Source: DSYU01 sp963827605 (GTDB lineage: Bacteria; Chloroflexota; Anaerolineae; Anaerolineales; Anaerolineaceae). From it: a DNA stretch of 64,000 nt. This document shows, in pieces, positions 7,944 through 16,301 of this stretch; the first letter of the stretch is position 1, and each line of letters starts with the position of its first letter. The stretch spans positions 1,240,001 to 1,304,000 of the forward strand of contig CAWHBK010000001.1 of assembly GCA_963827605.1 (NCBI GenBank), written 5' to 3'. Below the pieces are notes generated by a model. That model was not told the origin of the DNA, did not search any database, and was given only the letters and a program-made list of their open reading frames with translations. The position numbers and the translations under genes were made by a program.

Positions 7944-10900
7944 TTACCCATTGACAAGGCGAGTTTGCAGCAGGGCCGCCAGGTTTTTTACATCAGGCTC
8001 TTCCACAATGCTTATGTGCGTGGCCGGGACATCAATTACGCTGATCTCGCCGCTTACCAGGGTTTGGAGCCCCAGACTGCGGTTCGGGATGGCTCCGGAG
8101 GGCTGCCTGGTCGCCCGGAACAGGGTCACTTCTCCGGTATATGGCTCTGGTTTATGCCGGCTGATGGCTTCATCAATCGATCTACGCACCATGTCGAAGC
8201 GGATAAAATGCGGCAAGGGCAGTTTCAGCGCCCACGGATTCCGGCCAATAACAAACGAGCTAATGCCCAGCATCCGCCTGCCCAGGACTGTTTTTATATA
8301 GTTCAATTGCCCGCTGAAGGATCGAGCGCGCAGGCGTTTTATGTGGACCGCCAGCCTATATTTGAATTGGGCGGTAGCAGCAGACATCACTGGATAATTT
8401 GGTCCATACGTATCAATCAATGCCACCAGACCAACCGTTTCGCCGGCAGCGCGTAGCTGGCGAGCAATCTCAAGGGCAATGATACCACCCAGATGGTATC
8501 CACCGATCTGGTATGGGCCGTACGGTTGCACTGTGCGCATCTCCTGGATATAAAGCGCAGCCATATCTTCAACACGCGAAAGCGGCCTGGATTTATCATC
8601 CAGCCCGCGTGCTTGCAAACCATAAAATGGCTGATCAGGTCCCAGCGCTTGCGCCAAGGGATGATAAAAGATTACCGAGCCTTCTGCGTGGACACAGAAG
8701 AAAGGGAGATTATTGCCACGCGGTTGTATTGGCACCAAACAGGACCAGTTCGCTTCTGGTTTATTTTCCCGCAAAAGTTCTGCCAGGTCCGCAATGGTGG
8801 CTACCTGGAAGAAAATGTTCATGGGTATTTTTTTGTTAAAGTGCCGTTCCGTTTCATTCAGCATAGCAATGAGACGGATCGAATCACCGCCGAGATCGAA
8901 GAAATTATCATGAATCCCAATGGGATGGATTTGAAGGATTCCTTCCCAGATTTCCACTAACTTAATTTCGAGCGGGTTGCGCGGCTCGGTAAATAGATCT
9001 CGATGCACAAAATCCTGGTAGGTTGGCTCAGGCAGAGACATCCTATTTACCTTCCCGTTGCTGTTCAGCGGTAGGTCTTTCAGGATGACAATGGCTGGTG
9101 GAACCATATAATCTGGCAGTCGTTCTTTGAGGTAGCCGCTTAAATCTTGAACGCTAATTGCTTCTCGTAGAACCACATATCCAGCCAAATGCAGGTTTCC
9201 AACCAGGTCAGGCTTAGCCGCTACCACACATGCACTCACTGCCGGATGACCAAGCAACAGGGTTTCTACCTCTGTCAAATTCACAGTATTTCCGCGAATT
9301 TTAATCTGGTAGTCTTTTCGACCCAGATATTCAATGGTGCCATCGGGCAGAAAACGAGCAATGTCTCCTGTTTTAAAAAGTTTAGCGCCTGCGCCATCTG
9401 CCAGCCGGCTGTTGAGAAAACGCTCTTCTGTAAGGATCTGCTGGTGGTAATATCCCTCAGCCAGCCCCAGACTAGCGATATGAATTTCACCTGGTACACC
9501 GGGCGGTATCGGCATAAGGTATTCATCAAGCACATAGATCCGAACCCCCGGCGCGGGCCGGCCAATCGGTACCCCAATTGCTGCCGGGTGAAAGGGCCGG
9601 CCTGCGTCGAAGAGGGTACCATCGCCTTCCGTCAATCCATAATAGTTATACAGAGTAGCAGCCGGCAGATGCTCAGAGAACTTCTCGGCCAGTTTACTAC
9701 TGAGTCTTTCCCCGCCGATAAACCAGGTATGCATACGGGGCAGGCTGTTGTGCAGCGGTTCCTCAAGTTTCAAAATCTCAGCTAACAGAGCGGGAACGAG
9801 TAGGATTCGGCTGGCCTTCAGGTTGTTCAACACCTCCACAAACCGCTGCGGCGAACGAACTTGTTCGTCTGGAATGATGGCGGTCTGGCATCCATAAATC
9901 AATGGCGCGAAAATCTCATCAAATGCGTCAATCGAACTGAGCGGCGACCATTGCGCGTAAATGTCATCAGCGCGCAGTGGGGCGACCGCATTTTGGCTCG
10001 CAGCGCGGTTAAGGAATCCAATATGGCTGTACCAGACTCCCTTGGGAATACCGGTTGAACCAGAGGTATACAGAAGCAGCGCGCCGTTGTGTGGATCAAT
10101 TTTGGGTAAGGACGTTTTAGAGGATTCGGTAACTGTCTTTAGATTTAATCCATTTTCGGACAGATCAATGATCTGAAGCTTTTCTTGTAGAACTGGAACG
10201 GTAAAGTCGACCTGTTTAAGCAGTAGGGTAATACCTGTTTCAGCCAGAATGCGCTCGAACATCTTTGGCGGCGTTGCCAGACTAAACGAGACGATCATTC
10301 CACCCGCTTTCAGAATGGCTAACATAGCCACCAGCATAGCAAGTGAGCGGTCCATATAAATGCCAACGCAGGCGCCTGGAATGACCTGTCTCTGGATCAA
10401 CTGGGCTGCTAACCGGTTAGAGGAGCGTTCCAGTTCAGCATAGCGAATGCTTTTGTCCCCGAAAACCGCGGCGATTTTATCCGGGGTGCGATGCGCTTGA
10501 AAAGAAATCTTTTCATGAATGCATCCCGAGGCGGGTTCAAGAGGGCTTCCATGCCCCCATTGTTCAATGATCAAGTGGCGGGTGGATTCGTCCAACAGTG
10601 GTATTTGCCCGATCGGTTGATCCGGCGAATGGATTAGATTAGCCGCAAAAGCGGCCAGGTTACTGGCCAGACTATCCGCTTTAATCGGGTCCAGCGCATC
10701 GGGGGAATATGTCAAATATCCGATGATTTTTTCCTCTGTTTTTTGAAGATCAAAAATCAGAGTAAGACCAGGCAAATTCAGCCGTGTATTTGTATTGCCA
10801 GCCAGTTGGGCACCTGCCGCCTGGCAGACCAACGAAAAAAGAAGCGAAGCACTTATCGGGCCATCTTCCGTTGTTGGGGTGGTGAAACTGGTTACTGCGT

Positions 10901-11141
10901 CTTTAAAATGAATAGTAGACTTGAACTGATATAGACGGAGCGTTTGCGTTTCGTTCTGGTCCACCCAAATATTAAGGTTAGCGTTTTGGTCAAAGCGGTA
11001 AACCGCTACCGCGCAAATTGCCAGCAGCAGATCTTGCAAATCAATCTCTCGGTTGCAGGCAAAGGCTTCGATTTCTCGGGTCAAATCTTGCGAAAATACA
11101 ATGTTATTGGTTAGGAAACCAGATTTATTTCCGGGTTTCAT
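7944..11141 (-). CDS. NRPS-like protein: partial C, adenylation, carrier, thioesterase
   Basis: A 1065-residue single-module synthetase. Residues 1-190 resemble only the C-terminal lobe of a condensation domain, and no HHxxxDG motif is present. Residues 205-705 form an adenylation domain with the A3 loop LLYTSGSTGIPKG (356-368), A5-like YNYYGLTEGDG (498-508), A7-like TGDIARFLPDG (591-601) and A10 lysine 697 (NSNGKVNR). The carrier domain has FFDLGGDSIRL with phosphopantetheine Ser754. Residues 805-1065 are a type I thioesterase with Asp910 and His1042 in the expected places, but the nucleophile elbow reads GGYHLGG (His883 for Ser or Cys). Core A8 is altered (IRGNTVNLTEVE). Base composition is visibly richer in A/T than the neighbours, suggesting horizontal gain. 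A separate phosphopantetheinyl transferase is needed, and none is in the window. Confidence 0.88.
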   Translation of the reverse strand: MKPGNKSGFLTNNIVFSQDLTREIEAFACNREIDLQDLLLAICAVAVYRFDQNANLNIWVDQNETQTLRLYQFKSTIHFKDAVTSFTTPTTEDGPISASLLFSLVCQAAGAQLAGNTNTRLNLPGLTLIFDLQKTEEKIIGYLTYSPDALDPIKADSLASNLAAFAANLIHSPDQPIGQIPLLDESTRHLIIEQWGHGSPLEPASGCIHEKISFQAHRTPDKIAAVFGDKSIRYAELERSSNRLAAQLIQRQVIPGACVGIYMDRSLAMLVAMLAILKAGGMIVSFSLATPPKMFERILAETGITLLLKQVDFTVPVLQEKLQIIDLSENGLNLKTVTESSKTSLPKIDPHNGALLLYTSGSTGIPKGVWYSHIGFLNRAASQNAVAPLRADDIYAQWSPLSSIDAFDEIFAPLIYGCQTAIIPDEQVRSPQRFVEVLNNLKASRILLVPALLAEILKLEEPLHNSLPRMHTWFIGGERLSSKLAEKFSEHLPAATLYNYYGLTEGDGTLFDAGRPFHPAAIGVPIGRPAPGVRIYVLDEYLMPIPPGVPGEIHIASLGLAEGYYHQQILTEERFLNSRLADGAGAKLFKTGDIARFLPDGTIEYLGRKDYQIKIRGNTVNLTEVETLLLGHPAVSACVVAAKPDLVGNLHLAGYVVLREAISVQDLSGYLKERLPDYMVPPAIVILKDLPLNSNGKVNRMSLPEPTYQDFVHRDLFTEPRNPLEIKLVEIWEGILQIHPIGIHDNFFDLGGDSIRLIAMLNETERHFNKKIPMNIFFQVATIADLAELLRENKPEANWSCLVPIQPRGNNLPFFCVHAEGSVIFYHPLAQALGPDQPFYGLQARGLDDKSRPLSRVEDMAALYIQEMRTVQPYGPYQIGGYHLGGIIALEIARQLRAAGETVGLVALIDTYGPNYPVMSAATAQFKYRLAVHIKRLRARSFSGQLNYIKTVLGRRMLGISSFVIGRNPWALKLPLPHFIRFDMVRRSIDEAISRHKPEPYTGEVTLFRATRQPSGAIPNRSLGLQTLVSGEISVIDVPATHISIVEEPDVKNLAALLQTRLVNG

Positions 11142-11506
11142 TCGCCGCTTTCCCTTATTGAATACTATAAATTTATAAAAATTTTCTCAGATCAAATCGC
11201 AATCAAGCTGTGATCCCAACTGCCATAGATAAATTGGTTTTTTACCGGGTTGTTTTTCCTGGTTTCCCAATAATGAGAATAAATCGAAGCCTGACGCCTG
11301 ATCTTTCCTATCCCCCAAAAACATGATGCTGAACTGAAGCGCAATGATATTTCACATAACAATCAAAACAAATACAATGAAACAGCTTTTTTAGTATACC
11401 TTAACTGAGAAACATTTGGCAATAAGCATTTTTTGGTTTCCTCAATCTAGATAAATACACGGTAATGGGAGATAATCAGACAATAATCAATACAAGGAGA
11501 GCGATC
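11142..11506. other. A/T-rich divergent intergenic region
   Basis: About 365 bases with no credible gene between the divergent NRPS-like and SDR starts. It is markedly A/T-rich and presumably holds the promoters for both directions. I could not fix a convincing -35/-10 pair. A good ribosome site (ACAAGGAGAGCGATC) directly precedes the SDR ATG at 11507. Confidence 0.5.
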
Positions 11507-12496
11507 ATGAAAGTACTTTTTATTGGCGGCACGGGTATTATCAGCTCGGCCTGTGCGAAACTGGCTATCGAGGGCGGCATCGAGTTGTACCTGTTCAACC
11601 GTGGAAACACCACTTCGCGCCCTATTGCGGAAGGCGCACGCGTTCTGCACGGCGACATCCGCGACCCACAGTCCGCCCGCGCGGCGCTGCAGAAGCAGAC
11701 CTTCGACGCGGTGGTCAACTGGGTCGCCTTTACGCCTGAGCATATCCAGACCGATCTGGACCTGTTCCGCGGCACCGCCGGGCAGTACATTTTTATCAGC
11801 TCGGCGTCCGCCTACCAGACGCCCCCCGCCAGCCTGCCGGTACTGGAATCCACCATCCTGGATAACCCCTACTGGCTGTACTCGCGCAATAAGATCGCCT
11901 GTGAAGAAATGCTGGCGCGCGCCTATCGGGATGAGAAGTTTCCGATGACCGTGGTGCGCCCTTCGCACACTTACGATAAGACCCTGCTGCCCTTCGACGG
12001 CGGCTATACTATCGTCGACCGCATGCGCAAAGGCAAGAAAGTAATCGTGCCCGGCGACGGAACTTCGCTGTGGACGCTGACCCACCACGCCGATTTCGCG
12101 AAAGGCTTCGTGGGACTATTAGGCCTGCCCGCAGCCATCGGCGAGAACATCCACATCACCTCAGACGAGTGGCTGACCTGGAACCAGATCTTTGAAATCG
12201 TCGCCCGCGCCGCGGGCACCGAGGCCAAAATGGCGCACATCCCTTCGGAGCTGATCAACGCCTATGATCCCAACTGGGGCGCTGGCCTGCTGGGCGACAA
12301 AACCCACAGCCTGATCTTTGACAACTCCAAAATCAAGCGCCTGGTTCCGGATTTCCGCTGCACCATGCCCTTCGCCCGCGGGGCCGAAGAGGTGATGGCC
12401 TGGTACGACGCGGACCCCGCCCGCCAGAAGGTCGACGCGAAATTCGACCGCCTGGAAGATGAACTGATCGCGAAGTATGAATCCATCTGGCCCTGA
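11507..12496 (+). CDS. NAD-dependent epimerase/dehydratase (extended SDR)
   Basis: A 329-residue Rossmann-fold protein with the nucleotide loop VLFIGGTGIISSA at the N-terminus, an acidic-strand variant (ELYLFNRGN) that hints at NADP or atypical binding, and the catalytic YSRNK (Tyr and Lys) near residue 130. It resembles the extended SDR group containing UDP-sugar epimerase-like and CSP41-like proteins. The start at 11507 is chosen because AAGGAG lies 8 bases upstream; an ATG at 11465 would add 14 unlikely residues. The substrate is not identifiable, and there is no clear pathway partner nearby. Confidence 0.8.
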   Translation: MKVLFIGGTGIISSACAKLAIEGGIELYLFNRGNTTSRPIAEGARVLHGDIRDPQSARAALQKQTFDAVVNWVAFTPEHIQTDLDLFRGTAGQYIFISSASAYQTPPASLPVLESTILDNPYWLYSRNKIACEEMLARAYRDEKFPMTVVRPSHTYDKTLLPFDGGYTIVDRMRKGKKVIVPGDGTSLWTLTHHADFAKGFVGLLGLPAAIGENIHITSDEWLTWNQIFEIVARAAGTEAKMAHIPSELINAYDPNWGAGLLGDKTHSLIFDNSKIKRLVPDFRCTMPFARGAEEVMAWYDADPARQKVDAKFDRLEDELIAKYESIWP

Positions 12497-12548
12497 GGAT
12501 TTCATTCCGTTATCCCTGGGCGCTGAACTAAAGGAAGGACTTACCCGA

Positions 12549-13010
12549 ATGGAAACCCCAACCCCCGCCTCCAGCCTTTCAACGCAAGATGAGCGCATCA
12601 TTGCCGCTTTGTCGCATGTTTCTGTCCTCCTGCCGTTAACGGGCATCCTTGCCCCCATCATCATCTGGGTCACACAGAAAGAGCGCTCGCGTTTTGTAGC
12701 CTTCCAGGCGCTGCAGGCGATTGCCTTTCAACTGCTCATCATTTTGATCTGGTTTGGCGGAATGGCCTGTTACATGGGCTCCTTCTTCCTGACCTTTTCT
12801 AGCGTGATGATGAATTCGGGCAGCGCCGGAGGACCGCCGCTGGCTTTCTTCCTGCCGTTCGTGGTGATGTTTGGATTAATCATCGCTATGGGAATATTCG
12901 TCATCTACGGCATCGTTGGCGCCGTTTTAACCTTCCAGGGCCAAGACTTCCGCTATATCTTAATTGGAGCATGGGTCGAGCGTACTACCCAACGAGCAAC
13001 CGCGCAATGA
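12549..13010 (+). CDS. DUF4870-type small membrane protein
   Basis: A 153-residue protein with about four membrane helices and the DUF4870/Tic20-like pattern 'LAPIIIWVTQKERSRFVAFQA' shortened (key residues: Pro-Ile-Ile-Trp, then Lys-Glu and a Gln-Ala pair). The N-terminus DERIIAALSHVSVLLP is also typical. Function is unknown in the family. The ATG at 12549 follows AAGGAAGGAC, and the longer in-frame start at 12477 overlaps the SDR gene and is less likely. It lies 52 bases downstream of the SDR, probably in the same unit. Confidence 0.75.
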   Translation: METPTPASSLSTQDERIIAALSHVSVLLPLTGILAPIIIWVTQKERSRFVAFQALQAIAFQLLIILIWFGGMACYMGSFFLTFSSVMMNSGSAGGPPLAFFLPFVVMFGLIIAMGIFVIYGIVGAVLTFQGQDFRYILIGAWVERTTQRATAQ

Positions 13011-13060
13011 CACCTGCCCAGGATGACATTTCACACATGCCAATTCCCCCCAATCCCCGT

Positions 13061-13066
13061 TATAAT
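13061..13066 (+). promoter_or_regulatory. -10 box TATAAT upstream of the 13146 gene
   Basis: A perfect TATAAT about 80 bases before the GTG start. No good -35 is visible at the right spacing, so only the -10 is supported. Confidence 0.4.
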
Positions 13067-13145
13067 ACTTAAAATAGAGCACTGTCCCTTCTTCCTACCT
13101 CTTTACTGATACATGAAACCTGATTATTTTTTCAAGGAGCATCCT

Positions 13146-13979
13146 GTGAACGAATTCCCTCGGACGATAGTTGGCGGCGTGAGCCTGCCGCGCTTGCTGG
13201 TTGGCTCGAACTGGTTCCTCGGCTATTCGCATACCAGCCTGGCGAAAGACAATTTTATTAAGGATCTACAGACCCGCGAGCGGATTGCCAAAATCCTATC
13301 GGTATTCCTGGCCAACGGCGTGGACGCGGTTATGGCGCCGCCTTCGCAGCTCCTGGAGGAAGCCATCCTCGACGCCGAAGACCAGACCGGACGTGCCATG
13401 ATCCGCGTGCTGACCCCCATCTTCAACATTGCCCCGAACGGCGACCCTAACAGCGAGCCAGAGGTGATGTTCGACCAGTGCAAGAAGCTCGGCGCCACCT
13501 TCTGCATGCCCCATCAGTGCGTGACGGATGCCCTCCTCGACCGCCGCGAAGGCGTGATCCGCGACCTGGGCAAGTACACAAAATTAATCCGCGAGCGCGG
13601 CATGGTGCCGGGGCTGTCCACACACATGCCCGAGACGCCCGTCTACGCCGACCGCATGGGGGCGGATGTGGAAACCTACATCCAGCTCTACAACGCCGCG
13701 GGTTTCCTGATGCAGGTGGAGGCCGACTGGGTGCAGCGCATCATCGCCAACGCCCAAAAGCCGGTCATGACTATCAAGCCGCTGGCCGCCGGGCGCTTGC
13801 TGCCCATCGTTGGGCTGGCCTTTGCCTGGAGCACCATCCGGCCGCAGGATATGGTCACCGTCGGAACGACTACCCCGGACGAAGCCCGGGAGGTGATCGA
13901 GCTGTCCCTGGACCTGCTCAACCACCAGATGCCCGAGCTGCAGTTGCAAAAGACGCGCTCGAAAAAATCGTTGGATTAA
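13146..13979 (+). CDS. Uncharacterised TIM-barrel-like protein
   Basis: A 277-residue protein of unknown function. The strand pattern (RVLTPIFNI, GATFCMPHQ, VPGLSTHMPE, FLMQVEADW, PVMTIKPLAAGRL, MVTVGTTTPDEAREVI) suggests a (beta/alpha)8 barrel, loosely like aldo/keto reductases or class II aldolase-type barrels. I do not recognise a specific family. The GTG at 13146 is preferred because AAGGAG at 13134-13139 lies 6 bases upstream; the ATG at 13113 lacks one. A clean terminator follows directly. Alternatives are a sugar-phosphate isomerase-like or a metal-dependent hydrolase-like barrel. Confidence 0.6.
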   Translation: MNEFPRTIVGGVSLPRLLVGSNWFLGYSHTSLAKDNFIKDLQTRERIAKILSVFLANGVDAVMAPPSQLLEEAILDAEDQTGRAMIRVLTPIFNIAPNGDPNSEPEVMFDQCKKLGATFCMPHQCVTDALLDRREGVIRDLGKYTKLIRERGMVPGLSTHMPETPVYADRMGADVETYIQLYNAAGFLMQVEADWVQRIIANAQKPVMTIKPLAAGRLLPIVGLAFAWSTIRPQDMVTVGTTTPDEAREVIELSLDLLNHQMPELQLQKTRSKKSLD

Positions 13980-13984
13980 ACAAT

Positions 13985-14025
13985 AATAGTTCGCCCGGCT
14001 GGCCGCGCCAATTGGGCGAACTATT
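13985..14025 (+). terminator. Hairpin terminator, 12-bp stem
   Basis: 13985-13996 and 14014-14025 are exact reverse complements. The hairpin is followed by TTATTTAAA. It lies between the 13146 gene and the membrane-protein gene, whose ATG begins at 14036. Confidence 0.65.
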
Positions 14026-14035
14026 TATTTAAAAA

Positions 14036-14839
14036 ATGATCCTGATCAAAGTCGCGCTCACCATTGCCATCGTCACAATCCTGTCCATCGTGGCGGAACG
14101 GGTCAGCCCGCGCGTGGCGGGCATCCTGTCCGGCTACCCACTCGGTTCAGCAATTGCCCTGTTCTTCATCGGCCTGGAACAGGGCGCTGCATTTGCGGCG
14201 ACCAGCGCGGTGTACAACATTGCCGGTCTGGCCGCGCTGTTGAGCTTCTTCTTCATTTACTACCGGATGTCCGCCCGCGGGACAGGCAGCGACAGGCTGC
14301 CGGGCAGGCTGTCCGGAATCCTGGCTGCATCCATCGCGGCCCTGGCAGGCTTCTTTGCGGTGGATGCGCTGCTGCACGCGCTGCCGTTACCAGGTTGGGC
14401 CTGCGCGCTGGTGGGCGCGGGCGGGATCCTGGGTTACAGCTTTCTCTTTCGCACCATCCCCAATATCCGCATCGGCCAGAAAATCCAACTTGGCCCAGGC
14501 GTGATCCTCTTCCGCGCCGGGCTGGCCGCCCTGACCATCCTGGCAATCACCGGCGCAGCCAACCTGGTCCCGCCCAGTTGGGCCGGGCTGTTCAGCGCTT
14601 TCCCCATCACCGCTTTCCCCCTGGTGCTCATCATCCATTCCACCTACGGCCCCGCGCAGGCCCACAGCATCATTAAAAATATCCCGACCGGCCTGTGGGC
14701 GCTGGTGCTGTACTTGCTGACGATCGCGTTTGCGTATCCCCGCCTGGGGATCGCCTGGGGCACGCTGGCCGGGTTTGGGGTGGCGACCGCGTATTTACTA
14801 GGCCTGTCCGTAATTCACGGAAACAATCGGTCAAGGTAA
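14036..14839 (+). CDS. GlpM/DUF3147-like integral membrane protein
   Basis: A 267-residue protein made almost entirely of 8 or so hydrophobic helices. Two internally similar halves are visible: 'PRVAGILSGYPLGSAIALFF' near residue 20 and 'PPSWAGLFSAFPITAFPLVL' near residue 180. Both follow the pattern Gly-x-x-Ser-x-(Tyr/Phe)-Pro with following small residues. This internal repeat resembles a duplicated GlpM-like unit. Function is unknown. It begins only 11 bases after a terminator stem with no clear ribosome site, so initiation may be weak or read-through dependent. Confidence 0.6.
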   Translation: MILIKVALTIAIVTILSIVAERVSPRVAGILSGYPLGSAIALFFIGLEQGAAFAATSAVYNIAGLAALLSFFFIYYRMSARGTGSDRLPGRLSGILAASIAALAGFFAVDALLHALPLPGWACALVGAGGILGYSFLFRTIPNIRIGQKIQLGPGVILFRAGLAALTILAITGAANLVPPSWAGLFSAFPITAFPLVLIIHSTYGPAQAHSIIKNIPTGLWALVLYLLTIAFAYPRLGIAWGTLAGFGVATAYLLGLSVIHGNNRSR

Positions 14840-14907
14840 CCGAAGGGCTATTCTTCCCCTCATATAGGCTGGCTATCCGCATTGCATAGCAAGCAAGGAA
14901 GATGCCG

Positions 14908-14979
14908 CGGAACAGTAGTTCCGGTTCGGCGCGGAACAGTAGTTCCGGGCGGAACAGTAGTTGCGGAACAGTAGTTCCG
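14908..14979. repeat. Cluster of CGGAACAGTAGTTCCG palindromes
   Basis: Three perfect copies (14908-14923, 14932-14947, 14964-14979) and one imperfect copy (14950-14965, overlapping the last) lie between the convergent 14036 and 15044 genes. Each folds as a 6-bp stem with an AGTA loop. The same unit occurs singly at 4600-4615, also between convergent genes. Confidence 0.75.
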
Positions 14980-15043
14980 GCCCTACTCAATTCAATCGCC
15001 TGACGGATGAAGTCAGCAAACTATTTACAAGGCGTTTTGCTTC

Positions 15044-16129
15044 TCAAGGTTGGCGTTCGAGCTGGCCTGTGGAGAATATGTAAAACCAGTGACTATCGGA
15101 ACTCCACAGTTCCAGGTGCTCCGGTGTATTCCAGGCAATATTTACAAACTGCGTAGGCTGGTTTTCTAACAGCGCCTGCCGTTCTGCCTGGCCATTGACA
15201 AAATCGACCCGGTAAAGCACGGACTGGCAGTCTGTCCCGCTGCTGGAACAGATGGCAAGGGTATACGCCAGCGCTTGACCGTCCGGTGCCCAGGCCAGGT
15301 ACGAAAAACCACACCCCTCCAGTGGCAGGTCAAAAGGAAAATCCGCCAGGACTTGCCCGGTTACATCCTGCACAACCAGGCCACCGGAGCGGCAGCCGCC
15401 TTGCAGTTCGGTGCGTATCGCGGCAATCCTATTCCCGTCCGGCGAGAATGGCCCTGCCCCAAGAAATTCCGCCTGGGTGATGTTTGTATCAAAGCGAAAA
15501 ATGTTTTGGTACCAGCCATAAAAACCACCACCATCCGGCATACCCTCGCGAGCGTCGGTAAAGTAGAAAAAGCGGCTGTCAGGCGACCACGTGATCCCGC
15601 CCAATCCAAAAGCGCCCAACCCGCCGCAGTTCTGAAGCTGCGTACGCGCGGTGAACACTTGCGCATCTTTCAGACGCGCGACGCGCAAAATATCATACGC
15701 ATTTTCTTGTTCCTCGCCTGGAACGACTTTTGTGCACGGGTAGGTAAGTACCTCCGCGCGCCATTCGCCATCCGGCGAGGCAAAGGCTTTTAATAGAAGC
15801 GGTTGGGCAGTGGCAACCAGGCTCTGCACAATGGCTGAAGCAGTAGCGTCATCCGTGGGAGTGGGCGCCGGTGCGGTGCCTGGGGTTAGCGAGTTCGCGG
15901 CTTCTACCGTAGCTACCGCCAAAGGTGCTGCCGAAGGGGTAACCGGTTGAGTCAGGCTTGGAACAGGAGTCGCTACGGCAGGGACTGTGAAGCCTGGAAG
16001 ATTGGAGTCAACCGCTTCAGGCAAAGAAGGGGGAAAGGTTGCCGCCCGGCTTCCAGACGCCGGCTGACAAGCGGTCAGCCACAACACCAGGCAAAGATAA
16101 GAAATAAATCGTGAATATTTCTTATTCAT
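15044..16129 (-). CDS. Lipoprotein with TolB/WD40-like propeller repeats
   Basis: A 361-residue exported protein. It has a lipoprotein signal peptide (hydrophobic core then LTAC, Cys about residue 21), a Pro/Thr/Ala-rich spacer to about residue 105, then repeats of the type ITWSPDSRFFYF, AGPFSPDGNRIAAI and LAWAPDGQALAYT, as seen in WD40-like/PD40 beta-propellers. It is predicted to be tethered on the outer face of the cytoplasmic membrane. Its ligand is unknown. It is monocistronic, divergent from the helicase gene and separated by about 170 bases. Confidence 0.75.
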   Translation of the reverse strand: MNKKYSRFISYLCLVLWLTACQPASGSRAATFPPSLPEAVDSNLPGFTVPAVATPVPSLTQPVTPSAAPLAVATVEAANSLTPGTAPAPTPTDDATASAIVQSLVATAQPLLLKAFASPDGEWRAEVLTYPCTKVVPGEEQENAYDILRVARLKDAQVFTARTQLQNCGGLGAFGLGGITWSPDSRFFYFTDAREGMPDGGGFYGWYQNIFRFDTNITQAEFLGAGPFSPDGNRIAAIRTELQGGCRSGGLVVQDVTGQVLADFPFDLPLEGCGFSYLAWAPDGQALAYTLAICSSSGTDCQSVLYRVDFVNGQAERQALLENQPTQFVNIAWNTPEHLELWSSDSHWFYIFSTGQLERQP

Positions 16130-16301
16130 AAAATCATGATATCACAAGCTGACCGGTCCCGGAATAACCCAACACCAGCGAATGCAGACCAATGGTAAGC
16201 GCCACTTGGGATATAATCAAGGCACCTCCATTTTGGGGGAGGGATTACGACGATCCCGCGCCAGGCATCTCGCCGGCCCCGGATCTGAACCTCGATATAC
16301 G

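Noticed and set aside
14908..14979. CRISPR array
   Set aside because: Repeats are 16 bases, the spacers are tiny and unequal, and no cas gene is nearby.
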